Shown here one piece after another: positions 1-7,785 of a stretch of DNA of 8,248 bases; the stretch's first letter is position 1; the number at the start of each line of letters is the position of its first letter. Location of the stretch: contig VBDL01000187.1 in the NCBI GenBank assembly GCA_005884255.1, forward strand, positions 1 to 8,248, given 5' to 3'. Origin of the DNA: Betaproteobacteria bacterium. GTDB lineage: Bacteria; Pseudomonadota; Gammaproteobacteria; Burkholderiales; Burkholderiaceae_C. A program made the translations under genes and the position numbers. The notes beneath the pieces are model-generated. The model made no database searches. It saw nothing but the letters and a program-made list of their open reading frames with translations, and was not told where the DNA came from.

Positions 1-1
1 C

Positions 2-1332
<1,331 letters not shown>

Positions 1333-1342
<10 letters not shown>

Positions 1343-2436
1343 AGCCGAGCGCCGCGCACCCGACGCGCGGCGCGGTCGCGCAACTTGCCGACGATGCCGG
1401 TCGGAAAGAAGTACACCGCGAGCACGAACACGAGGCCGAACCACAGCAGCCAGCGGTCGGGCTCGACGAGGTGCGCCAGCACCGGAATCCCGGACAGCCC
1501 CGCGCTCAGCGTCTTCAGCAGCAGCTGCAGATAGTTCTCCGCCACGACGAACAGCACCACGCCCAGCACGGAGCCGTACACCGTGCCGAGCCCGCCGATC
1601 ACCGCCATCAGCAGGATGTTGAGCATCACGTTGAAGCCGACCGTCGTCTGCGGACCGACGTAGCGCAGCCACAGCGCCATGAGCACGCCGGCGACCGTGG
1701 CGATGAGCGCCGAGATCGTGTTGATGGCCAGGCGGTAGGCGAGGGTGCGATAGCCGATGGCCTCGGCGCGGAACTCGTTCTCGCGCAGCGCCTCGAGCAC
1801 GCGGCCGAAGCGTGAATTGACGATGCGCAGCATCAGCAGGAAGAGCGCGATCGCACACGCCATGACCAGGTAGTAGGTCAGGACCTTGCCGTTCACCGAG
1901 AGCCCCAGGATCGGGTTCTCGAACGGCTCGAAGCCCGGCGACAAAAGCTCCGGCACGCGGAAGTTGCGACCGTCGTCGCCGCCGGTCAGGGTGTTGATGC
2001 GCAGCACCAGCGCGCCGAAGGCAGATGCGACCGCCAGCGTGGTCATCGTGTAGAAGATGGCCTTCACCCGCAGCGACACCAGCGCCATCACGATCGACAG
2101 CAGTGCCGACGCGGCGAGCGCGGCAGCCACGCCGGCCAGCACGGCGCGCCAGGTGGGTCCCATCAGGTGCAGCGCGATGCCGACGCCGTACGCGCCGATG
2201 CCGTAGAACATCGCGTGGGCGAAGCTCACCATGCCGGAGTAGCCGAGCAGCAGGTCGAAGCTGCCCACCAGCACCAGGAACACGCAGATCGTGACCCCGA
2301 CGTTCAGCGACCGCGCGCCGGAAAAGAAGAACGGCACCGTGGCGACGTAGAGCAGCACGCCGACCAGCAGCAGCGTCAGTGTCCGGCTGCGCGGAAGGTC
2401 GTCGGAGAACAGGTGCGAGGCCAGCGCTTTCAGCAT
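1333..2436 (-). CDS. livM: Branched-chain amino acid-type ABC transporter permease, LivM family
   Basis: Inner-membrane permease of a HAAT-type (Liv) importer; it pairs with LivH to form the channel. The 367-residue product is almost entirely hydrophobic helices. It has the family segment GYSGMVSFAHAMFYGIGAY, a loop LEALRENEFRAEAIGY that matches the cytoplasmic coupling (EAA-like) loop contacting the ATPases, and a late VIGGLGTVYGSVLG segment. I chose the ATG at 2436: GGAG lies 7 bases upstream and the gap to livH is then 16 bases. An in-frame ATG at 2532 would overlap livH and add a non-membrane, Cys/Pro-rich stretch. The gene is last in the operon and its stop overlaps the convergent ligase stop. 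The substrate of the system cannot be told from the permease. Confidence 0.93.
1349..1373. terminator. Perfect 9-bp GC hairpin at the convergent gene ends (weak terminator candidate)
   Basis: GCGCCGCGC (1349-1357) and GCGCGGCGC (1365-1373) are perfect inverted arms around a 7-base loop. The hairpin starts 7 bases past the ligase stop and lies inside the last codons of livM. It could stop or stabilise the ligase transcript. No T-run follows on either strand, so it is not a canonical intrinsic terminator, and GC-rich DNA makes such arms more likely by chance. Confidence 0.35.
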
Positions 2437-2452
2437 GGGAGGGCTCCGATCA

Positions 2453-3529
2453 TCATCGGCCGGCGGCATAGAGGCCGCGTGGGCGCCACAGCAGCACCGC
2501 GACCATGACGGCAACGTTGGACACCAGCGCAAGATCGGGCACGAGGAAGTTCACGTAGTTCTGGACCATCGCGAGCAGCAGCGCGCCGACGAAGCAGCCG
2601 CGCACCGAGCCGAGCCCACCGATGACGACGACGATGAGCAGTTGCACCAGCAGGTCCGCGCCGATCGCGGCGGTGAACTGCTCGCGGTAGAAGCCCCACA
2701 TCGCGCCGCCGAGCCCGGCCAGCGCAGCGCCGGCGACGAACACGCCGACGAACACGCGCTGGATGCGATAGCCGAGCGCCTGCACCATCTCGCGGTTCTC
2801 GACGCCGGCGCGGATCAGCAACCCGATGCGCGTGCGATTGAACAGAAGCTGCAGCGCGACGTACAGCACCAGCCCCAGGAGCACCGCCACGACGCGGTAG
2901 CGCTCCACCGCCATGCCCTCGAACGCGAAGGTGCCGCGTACCTGCTCGGGCAGCATGAGGTTCATCTGCTGCGTGCCCCACAGCGCGAGCAGCAGCTGCT
3001 CGATGATGATCATCGCGCCGATGGTGATGAGAATCTGCTTCAGGTGATTGCCGTAGACCGGGCGCACGAACAGGCGCTCGAAGACCCAGCCGAGGAGCGC
3101 AGTGGCCGCCATCGCGCCGATCGCGACGAGCAGCATGCCCAGCAGCGCGCCGCCGGCCGATCCCGAGCGCAGCAGCCCACCGAAGACGCCGGCCAGCGAC
3201 GCGGCGACGTAGGCGCCGAACGCGACGAAAGCGGCATGGCCGAGGTTCATCACGTCCATCAGGCCGAACACGAGCGTGAGGCCACTGGCCATGATGAAGA
3301 ACATCATTCCCATCGCGAGGCCGGCGACGGTCAGCGTGACCCAGGTGGGCGCGCTGCCGACGAGCGGCAGGGCGGCCAGCGCGATCGCGGCCAGCAGCAG
3401 CGGCGGCACGAGATCGCCGCGCCGGCTGTGCAGCGACTCGAGTTGGCGCGGCGGCTCTGCGGGGGTGTCCGCGGTGGTCGAGGCCGCCGGTGGCATCGCG
3501 GGCGCGGCGAGTTCGGATGTGGCTGTCAT
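2453..3529 (-). CDS. livH: Branched-chain amino acid-type ABC transporter permease, LivH family
   Basis: Second inner-membrane permease of the Liv-type importer. The 358-residue product is longer than classical LivH (about 300) because of a Pro/Ala/Thr-rich hydrophilic N-terminus (about residues 1-40) before the first membrane helix. The family region GLTLVFGLMDVMNLGH (83-98) is clear, followed by further helices, a coupling-type loop LLIRAGVENREMVQALGY, and VVIGGLGSVRGCFVGA near the end. The start is ATG 3529, 17 bases after the livF stop. Its ribosome-binding site is poor (only GAAAG upstream), so translational coupling to livF is plausible. Later in-frame starts (for example Met12) cannot be excluded. 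The open frame continues upstream of 3529, but that part is antisense-type sequence across livF. Confidence 0.92.
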   Translation of the reverse strand: MTATSELAAPAMPPAASTTADTPAEPPRQLESLHSRRGDLVPPLLLAAIALAALPLVGSAPTWVTLTVAGLAMGMMFFIMASGLTLVFGLMDVMNLGHAAFVAFGAYVAASLAGVFGGLLRSGSAGGALLGMLLVAIGAMAATALLGWVFERLFVRPVYGNHLKQILITIGAMIIIEQLLLALWGTQQMNLMLPEQVRGTFAFEGMAVERYRVVAVLLGLVLYVALQLLFNRTRIGLLIRAGVENREMVQALGYRIQRVFVGVFVAGAALAGLGGAMWGFYREQFTAAIGADLLVQLLIVVVIGGLGSVRGCFVGALLLAMVQNYVNFLVPDLALVSNVAVMVAVLLWRPRGLYAAGR

Positions 3530-3546
3530 GGGGCTTTCGCGTCCGT

Positions 3547-4281
3547 TCAAACCGCCGCGGCGCCGGCGTGCAGACCGAGCAGGCGGTTTTGCAGCGCCTT
3601 GTCGGCGGCCAGCGCGTCCATGCGGCCGGTGTGCACGATGCGGCCGTCGTCCATCACGCAGACGTGGTCGCCGAGCTCGCGCACGAAATGGAAGTTCTGC
3701 TCGACCAGCAGGATCGTGGTGTCGTGCCGCTTGAGCTCGCGGAAGGCCGCGGCGAGGTTGTTCACGATCGCCGGCGCGAGCCCCTTGGTGGGCTCGTCGA
3801 TCAGCAGCAGCTTGCGCGGCTCGATGATCGCGCGCGCGATCGCGAGCATCTGCTTCTGGCCGCCGGACAGCGTGCCCCCGGGCCGCAGCCAGAAGCGCTC
3901 GAGCGCGGGGAAGAAGCCGAAGATCCACTGCAGCCGCGCGTCGTCGATGCGGCCGCCGATCGCCGCGAGGCGGACGTTTTCCTGCACCGTGAGGTTCGCG
4001 AAGATGCCCATGTCCTCGGGCACGAAGGCGATGCCGGCGCGCGAGATTTCCGGCGTTGCGAGCTTCGTGACGTCGCGGCCGTCGAATTCGATGCGCCCCC
4101 GGCTCGCCTGCCACAGGCCGATGATGGTGCGCAGGGTCGTCGTCTTGCCGGCGCCGTTGCGGCCCAGCAGCACGGTGACGTCGTCACGGGGCACGTCGAA
4201 ATCCACGCCTTGCAGGATGTGGTACTCGCCGATGTGCGTGTGCACGCCAGAGAGACGAAGGAGTGCGTCGCGTTCAGGCAT
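3547..4281 (-). CDS. livF: ABC transporter ATPase, LivF family
   Basis: Cytoplasmic nucleotide-binding subunit that powers the importer together with LivG. The 244-residue length is normal for LivF. Walker A is GRNGAGKT (40-47), the Q-loop region is FVPEDMGIF (86-94) with the VPE typical of LivF, the ABC signature is LSGGQKQ (138-144), and Walker B plus catalytic glutamate is LLLIDEP (158-164). The region after it, LLVEQN, carries the Asn usual in LivF in place of the switch histidine. The start ATG 4281 overlaps the livG stop by 8 bases and has AGGAGA about 10 bases upstream, inside livG. This supports coupled translation. All catalytic motifs look intact. Confidence 0.95.
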   Translation of the reverse strand: MPERDALLRLSGVHTHIGEYHILQGVDFDVPRDDVTVLLGRNGAGKTTTLRTIIGLWQASRGRIEFDGRDVTKLATPEISRAGIAFVPEDMGIFANLTVQENVRLAAIGGRIDDARLQWIFGFFPALERFWLRPGGTLSGGQKQMLAIARAIIEPRKLLLIDEPTKGLAPAIVNNLAAAFRELKRHDTTILLVEQNFHFVRELGDHVCVMDDGRIVHTGRMDALAADKALQNRLLGLHAGAAAV

Positions 4282-5050
4282 GTGCCGGGGTCTCCTGCGT
4301 CGCCTTGGCGCCCAGGTACGCCTGCTGGACGACCTCCGAAGCCATCACCTCGGCCGGCGAGCCGTCGGCGACCAGCGTGCCGTTGTGCAGGACGATGATG
4401 CGGTCGGCCAGCGAGCGGATCACGTCCAGCTTGTGCTCGACCAGCAGGATGGTCCGGTCGCCGCGGTTCTTGAGCGACTGGATCATCTCCAGGATGACCG
4501 GGACCTCGTCGACGCTCATGCCGGCCGTGGGCTCGTCGAACATCAGCACCTTCGGCTCGAGCGCCATCAGCAAGGCGACTTCGAGCTTGCGCTTGTCGCC
4601 GTGCGGCAGGCTGGCGGTCAGGTCGTCGGCGCGTGCCGCGAGCCCCACCATGTCGAGATACCGATGTGCCTGCTCGATGAGGTCGGTGCGGGCGCGCCAG
4701 CGCGCAAAGACGTTGAAGCCCGCGTTCTCGCGGCTTTGCACCGCGAGGCGCACGTTCTCCTGCACCGACAGGCGCGGGAACAGGTTGGTGAGCTGGAACG
4801 CGCGGCCCAGCCCCAAGTCGGTGCGGACCGGCGCGCTGGTACGCGTGATGTCGCGACCGTGCAGGAAGACGTGACCGGCGCTCGGCTTCAGCTGCCCGGA
4901 CAGCAGGTTGAAGTACGTCGTCTTGCCGGCGCCGTTGGGCCCCACGATCGCGGTGAGCTCGCCCGCGCGGAAATCGGCCGTCACGGCGTTGACGGCAACG
5001 TGACCGCCGAAGCGGATGGTGAGTCCGCGCGAGGCGAGGGTGACGGTCAT
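4274..5050 (-). CDS. livG: ABC transporter ATPase, LivG family
   Basis: Cytoplasmic ATPase subunit partnering LivF. The 258-residue product has Walker A GPNGAGKT (37-44), a Q-loop at Q86 in RAFQLTNLFP, a signature LPHGDKRKLEVA (148-159; the usual LS is LP here, as I recall from this subfamily), Walker B and catalytic Glu in VLMFDEPTAG (168-177), and a switch histidine in LLVEHKLD. It starts at ATG 5050, which overlaps the binding-protein stop as ATGA. Only a distant AAGG is present upstream, so translation probably depends on coupling with the upstream gene. The frameshift in that gene puts its first part in the same frame as livG with no stop between, so a fused product is theoretically possible. 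Confidence 0.94.
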   Translation of the reverse strand: MTVTLASRGLTIRFGGHVAVNAVTADFRAGELTAIVGPNGAGKTTYFNLLSGQLKPSAGHVFLHGRDITRTSAPVRTDLGLGRAFQLTNLFPRLSVQENVRLAVQSRENAGFNVFARWRARTDLIEQAHRYLDMVGLAARADDLTASLPHGDKRKLEVALLMALEPKVLMFDEPTAGMSVDEVPVILEMIQSLKNRGDRTILLVEHKLDVIRSLADRIIVLHNGTLVADGSPAEVMASEVVQQAYLGAKATQETPAHA

Positions 5051-6199
5051 TGGGCCGACTTCACCTTGACCGGCACCGGCATCTCCGAGGCCGGGACCTC
5101 GCGCACCAGGTCCAGTACATCCAGCTCGCCCTTGCTGCCGGGCGCCTTCTTCGTCTGGAACACGTACTGCGACTGCATCGCCTGGTGGTCTTCCTTGCGG
5201 AAGGTCATCTTGCCCTTCGGCGTGTCGAACTCCATGCCTTCCATCGCCGCGATCAACTTCTCGGTATCCGTCGTGCCGGCCTTCTTGATGCCATTGAGGA
5301 TCGCCGCGACCGTCGTTCATCGGGTTCTTGGGGAACGTGTAGAAGTAGTAGATGCCGCCGCTCACGGGAAGCCCGGTCCACGGCTTGATGTTCTCGTGGT
5401 TCGCGCCGCCGATCGACACGAAGCCGATGTCCTGGCCTTGCGGCAGCAGCTCCGAGAGCTTGCGCACCGGGTTCGGTGCACCCCAGATGACGACGATGTG
5501 CTTCTTGCCCGACGCACCACCCTTGAGCTTGTCCAGGATGCGTTGCATCGAGGCGGTGAAGTCCGTCGTGGCGAGCGGAATGAATTCCTCGTGGACGATG
5601 TTCACCTTGCGCTTGAGCGCGCCCAGCGCCTCCTTGAAGGCGGCGACGCCGTCCTTGCCGTACACGTAGTCGGGCGCCAGGAAGGCGATGCTGTCGCCGT
5701 CCTTCAGCGCGGCGGCCGAGGCCAGTGCGTCCTGGAAGGAGTTGCGGCTGGCGCGGAACATGTAGCGGTTCCAGGCGCTGCCGGTGAGCGAGTCCGCGAT
5801 GGCGGGCTCGAGCAGCAGGATCTTCTTGTACTCGGCGGCCACCGGTGCCATCGCGAGCGCGCCGCCGGACCACGAGGTTCCGATCGCGATGTCGGCCTTG
5901 TCGTCGCCGAAAGCCTCGGTCAGCATGGCCTTCGACAGGTCGGGCTTGAACTGGTCGTCCTTGACGATCAGCTCGATCTTGCGGCCGAGCACGGTCATCG
6001 TGCCGTTGGTCAGCTGGTCCAGCGCGATGCGCACGCCGCGCTCCGTGTCGCGGGCGTACTGCTCGCTGGGACCGGTCTTGCTCGCGATCAGCGCGATCTT
6101 GATGGGCTTGTTGCTCTGCGCACCCGCGATCTGGGGCGCCAGCGCGAGGGCAGAAATGGCGGACGCCGCGCAGGCGGCGAGCAGGGTGCGCTTGTTCAT
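5047..6199 (-). pseudogene. Liv-type periplasmic substrate-binding protein, disrupted by internal deletion and frameshift
   Basis: The intact gene would encode the periplasmic ligand-binding subunit (type I periplasmic-binding fold) of the adjacent transporter. Start ATG 6199 has GGAG 6 bases upstream. Residues 1-27 form a signal peptide (MNKR, hydrophobic stretch, then AGA|QS). The frame then matches the family through residue 296 (PKNPMND, ending at 5312). One extra base at 5311 changes the frame; the family sequence resumes at 5310 as VAAILNGIKKAG and continues with EKLIAAMEGM, DTPKGKMTFRKEDHQAMQS and a normal C-terminus to the TGA at 5047-5049. From memory, homologues have about 32 residues between the ND and KKAG motifs, including a conserved PPDFFTAGG; here there are 8, and PPDFFTAGG is not in any frame. 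About 24 codons thus appear lost as well as the frame. The ligand is unknown. A sequencing or assembly error remains possible. Confidence 0.88.
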
Positions 6200-6210
6200 C
6201 GATGTCTCCA
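6194..6210 (-). promoter_or_regulatory. Ribosome-binding site of the binding-protein gene
   Basis: On the minus strand TGGAGACATCG precedes ATG 6199, giving GGAG with 6-base spacing. This is a good match to the Shine-Dalgarno sequence and fixes the start of the first gene of the liv operon. Confidence 0.7.
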
Positions 6211-6238
6211 GGTGGCGTAGGTGCCAATGTCGTTCCGT

Positions 6239-6262
6239 GCGGACGATTGTTCGGCCGTCCGC
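6239..6262. promoter_or_regulatory. 7-bp inverted repeat, candidate operator upstream of the liv operon
   Basis: GCGGACG (6239-6245) and CGTCCGC (6256-6262) are perfect inverted arms around a 10-base spacer, centred about 51 bases upstream of the binding-protein start. The position suits a regulator (for example TetR- or GntR-type) controlling the liv operon or divergent transcription. The type of regulator is a guess. No regulator gene is in the window and I could not find convincing -35/-10 boxes nearby. Confidence 0.35.
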
Positions 6263-6328
6263 CGCCCCGGTCTTGTGTGTTCTGGCTGCCGAGGAACCGC
6301 GATGCGCTGGTGGAAACCCGGGTGGTCG

Positions 6329-6567
6329 ATGGCCGCCAGCCAGTTGCCGCAAGAGACTGCCGTCATCACCGGCGCGGCCAGCGGCTTCGGCCGGGAACTG
6401 GCGCTGCTGTGCGCGGCAGCCGGCATGAAGCTCGCGCTGCCCTGGCGCAGGCGGCGCACAAGCGCTTCGGTGCCGTGCATCTTTTGTTCAACAACGCCGG
6501 GGTCATCGCCGCGGGACCGCTCTGGAAGGCTACGCCGCAGGACTGGGCCTGGGTGTTCGGCGTGAAC
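6329..6567 (+). pseudogene. Short-chain dehydrogenase/reductase fragment (decayed)
   Basis: Two pieces of a Rossmann-fold NAD(P)-dependent SDR lie in different frames. The first, from ATG 6329 to about 6439, reads ETAVITGAASGFGRELALL with the TGxxxGxG cofactor loop (from 6368) and ends GMKLAL. The second, 6442-6567, reads ALAQAAHKRFGAVHLLFNNAG and then WKATPQDWAWVFGVN, with the NNAG motif at 6490-6501. TGxxxGxG and NNAG are about 41 codons apart where about 75 is usual, so roughly 35 codons were lost with a frame change. After 6567 no SDR sequence (catalytic Ser, YxxxK) is recognisable, so most of the protein is missing. No function can remain. An LvaD-like role of the ancestor is only a contextual guess. 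Confidence 0.8.
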
Positions 6568-6691
6568 GACCAATCCGCTGTCTGCGCCGCGATGATTCAT
6601 CGACCTGGCGCAACGGGCTGCCGGATTCGAGACTGCGAGCAGCCAGTCCGCACAAGACCAGCAAGACGTGCCGGACCTACGCTTGGCTAGC
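6568..6691. other. Gap between SDR remnant and kinase gene, no recognised gene
   Basis: 124 bases with no recognised gene. The frame with the SDR NNAG piece stays open but loses family resemblance. Another frame stops at the TGA at 6593-6595, possibly the old SDR stop, though this is speculative. The kinase frame is open from 6596 on, with a GTG at 6668. I see no clear Shine-Dalgarno or promoter boxes. Confidence 0.5.
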
Positions 6692-7759
6692 ATGAGCGAA
6701 CCCCTCGCAGATACCAGACCGGTGGCTGAGCAGCACCGCTTCGACGCCGCGTCATTGCACCAGTACTTGCGCGAGCAGGTGCAGGGATTCGACGGGCCGT
6801 TGCAAGTCGAGCAATTCAGGGGCGGCCAATCCAACCCCACGTTCCTGCTGACGGCAGGCGACCGGCGCTACGTGCTGCGCAAGAAGCCGGGCGGACCGTT
6901 GCTGCCGTCGGCGCACGCGATCGAGCGCGAGTACCGAGTGATCCGGGCGTTGCAGGATACCGAGGTGCCGGTCGCGCCGACCGTCTGCCTGTGCGAGGAC
7001 GCGTCCGTGATCGGCACACCGTTCTACGTGATGGGTTTCGTCCAGGGACGCATCTTCTGGGACCCGACCCTGCCGGACATGCGGCCCGACGAGCGTTCGG
7101 CGCTGTACGACGACATCAACCGCGTCATCGCCGCGTTGCATCGCCTCGATCCTGCCGCCGTGGGCCTGTCCGACTATGGCCGCCGCAGCGACTACCTCGC
7201 GCGGCAGATTGCGCGATGGAGCAAGCAATACACAGCGTCGGTCACCGGACCATGCGAGGCCATGGATCGTCTCATTGCCTGGCTGCCGTCGCGCATTCCG
7301 GGCACCGAGACGGTATCCATCGTTCACGGTGACTTGCGGCTCGACAACCTCATCGTCCATCCCACGCAGCCGCGCGTGATCGCCATGCTCGACTGGGAAC
7401 TGTCGACGCTGGGCGACCCCTTGGCGGACTTCAGTTACCACATGCTGACATGGGACCTGAAGCCGCAGGAGTTCCGCGGCATGGCCGGGGCCGACCTTGC
7501 TGCATTGGGCATTCCTCAGGCAGCGGCGTATCTGCAGCGCTACTGCGATCGGGTCGGTCGCCCTCCGGTGGCGCCGGCGGTGTGGGACTTCTATCTCATC
7601 TACAACCTGTTCCGCCTGTCGGCGATCCTCCACGGCATCGCCAAACGGGTGGAGGAGGGCACGGCCGCCAGTGCGAGCGCCCGCGAAACAGGTGCCAAGG
7701 CGCGGCCGATTGCCGAGCTGGCATGGCGCTGGGCGCGTGAGCGCCTCGGTGCCCGTTGA
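6692..7759 (+). CDS. Aminoglycoside-phosphotransferase-family kinase, ACAD10/11-associated (LvaA-like)
   Basis: Small-molecule kinase of the APH/choline-kinase fold, of the group found beside or fused to ACAD10/11 acyl-CoA dehydrogenases. Known members phosphorylate the hydroxyl of 4-hydroxyacyl-CoA so that the dehydrogenase partner can convert it to 3-hydroxyacyl-CoA. The 355-residue product shows the nucleotide-loop motif GGQSNPTF (44-51), a lysine in YVLRKKPGG, the catalytic loop HGDLRLDN (212-219) with D214 and N219, and the metal-binding DWE (234-236) in LDWELSTLGDPLADF. All key residues are present. I chose ATG 6692 because family similarity begins soon after; GTG 6668 in the same frame would add 8 residues. 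Neither has a good Shine-Dalgarno sequence. The gene is followed after 26 bases by the dehydrogenase, so the two are probably one operon. Resistance to antibiotics is not implied. Confidence 0.9.
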   Translation: MSEPLADTRPVAEQHRFDAASLHQYLREQVQGFDGPLQVEQFRGGQSNPTFLLTAGDRRYVLRKKPGGPLLPSAHAIEREYRVIRALQDTEVPVAPTVCLCEDASVIGTPFYVMGFVQGRIFWDPTLPDMRPDERSALYDDINRVIAALHRLDPAAVGLSDYGRRSDYLARQIARWSKQYTASVTGPCEAMDRLIAWLPSRIPGTETVSIVHGDLRLDNLIVHPTQPRVIAMLDWELSTLGDPLADFSYHMLTWDLKPQEFRGMAGADLAALGIPQAAAYLQRYCDRVGRPPVAPAVWDFYLIYNLFRLSAILHGIAKRVEEGTAASASARETGAKARPIAELAWRWARERLGAR

Positions 7760-7773
7760 TCGACAACGCATCA

Positions 7774-7785
7774 CCAGGAATCTCC
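7774..7785 (+). promoter_or_regulatory. Ribosome-binding site of the acyl-CoA dehydrogenase gene
   Basis: CCAGGAATCTCC directly precedes ATG 7786; AGGA stands about 6 bases from the start. It lies in the 26-base gap after the kinase stop and sets the start of a gene that runs out of the window. Confidence 0.65.

Noticed and set aside
2437..2532. Upstream ATG (2532) as start of livM
   Set aside because: It would overlap the end of livH by about 80 bases and add a Cys/Pro-rich stretch unlike LivM; ATG 2436 has a well-spaced GGAG.
3530..4114. Upstream extension of livH (553-codon frame)
   Set aside because: The added part is out-of-frame reading of livF and shows no permease similarity before ATG 3529.
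5300..5320. Programmed ribosomal frameshift in the binding-protein gene
   Set aside because: There is no slippery heptamer or typical stimulatory structure that I can see, the family does not use frameshifting, and a conserved block is also missing, so mutation or error is the simpler reading.
2435..6220. A 1261-codon open frame on the + strand opposite the whole liv operon
   Set aside because: Its product is rich in His, Gln, Arg, Glu and Asp with no family motif, which is typical of antisense reading of high-GC genes. It runs opposite five well-supported genes and its register relative to their codons changes from gene to gene.
6213..6229. Sigma-54-like TTGGCAC on the - strand upstream of the binding-protein gene
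   Set aside because: The -24 half resembles the consensus but the -12 TTGC element is missing at the right spacing.
6668..6691. GTG 6668 as kinase start
   Set aside because: It has no better ribosome-binding site than ATG 6692, and the 8 extra residues show no family similarity. It is kept only as an alternative.
6752..7774. A 340-codon - strand open frame over the kinase gene
   Set aside because: It is an antisense shadow of the kinase, whose catalytic motifs are clear on the other strand.
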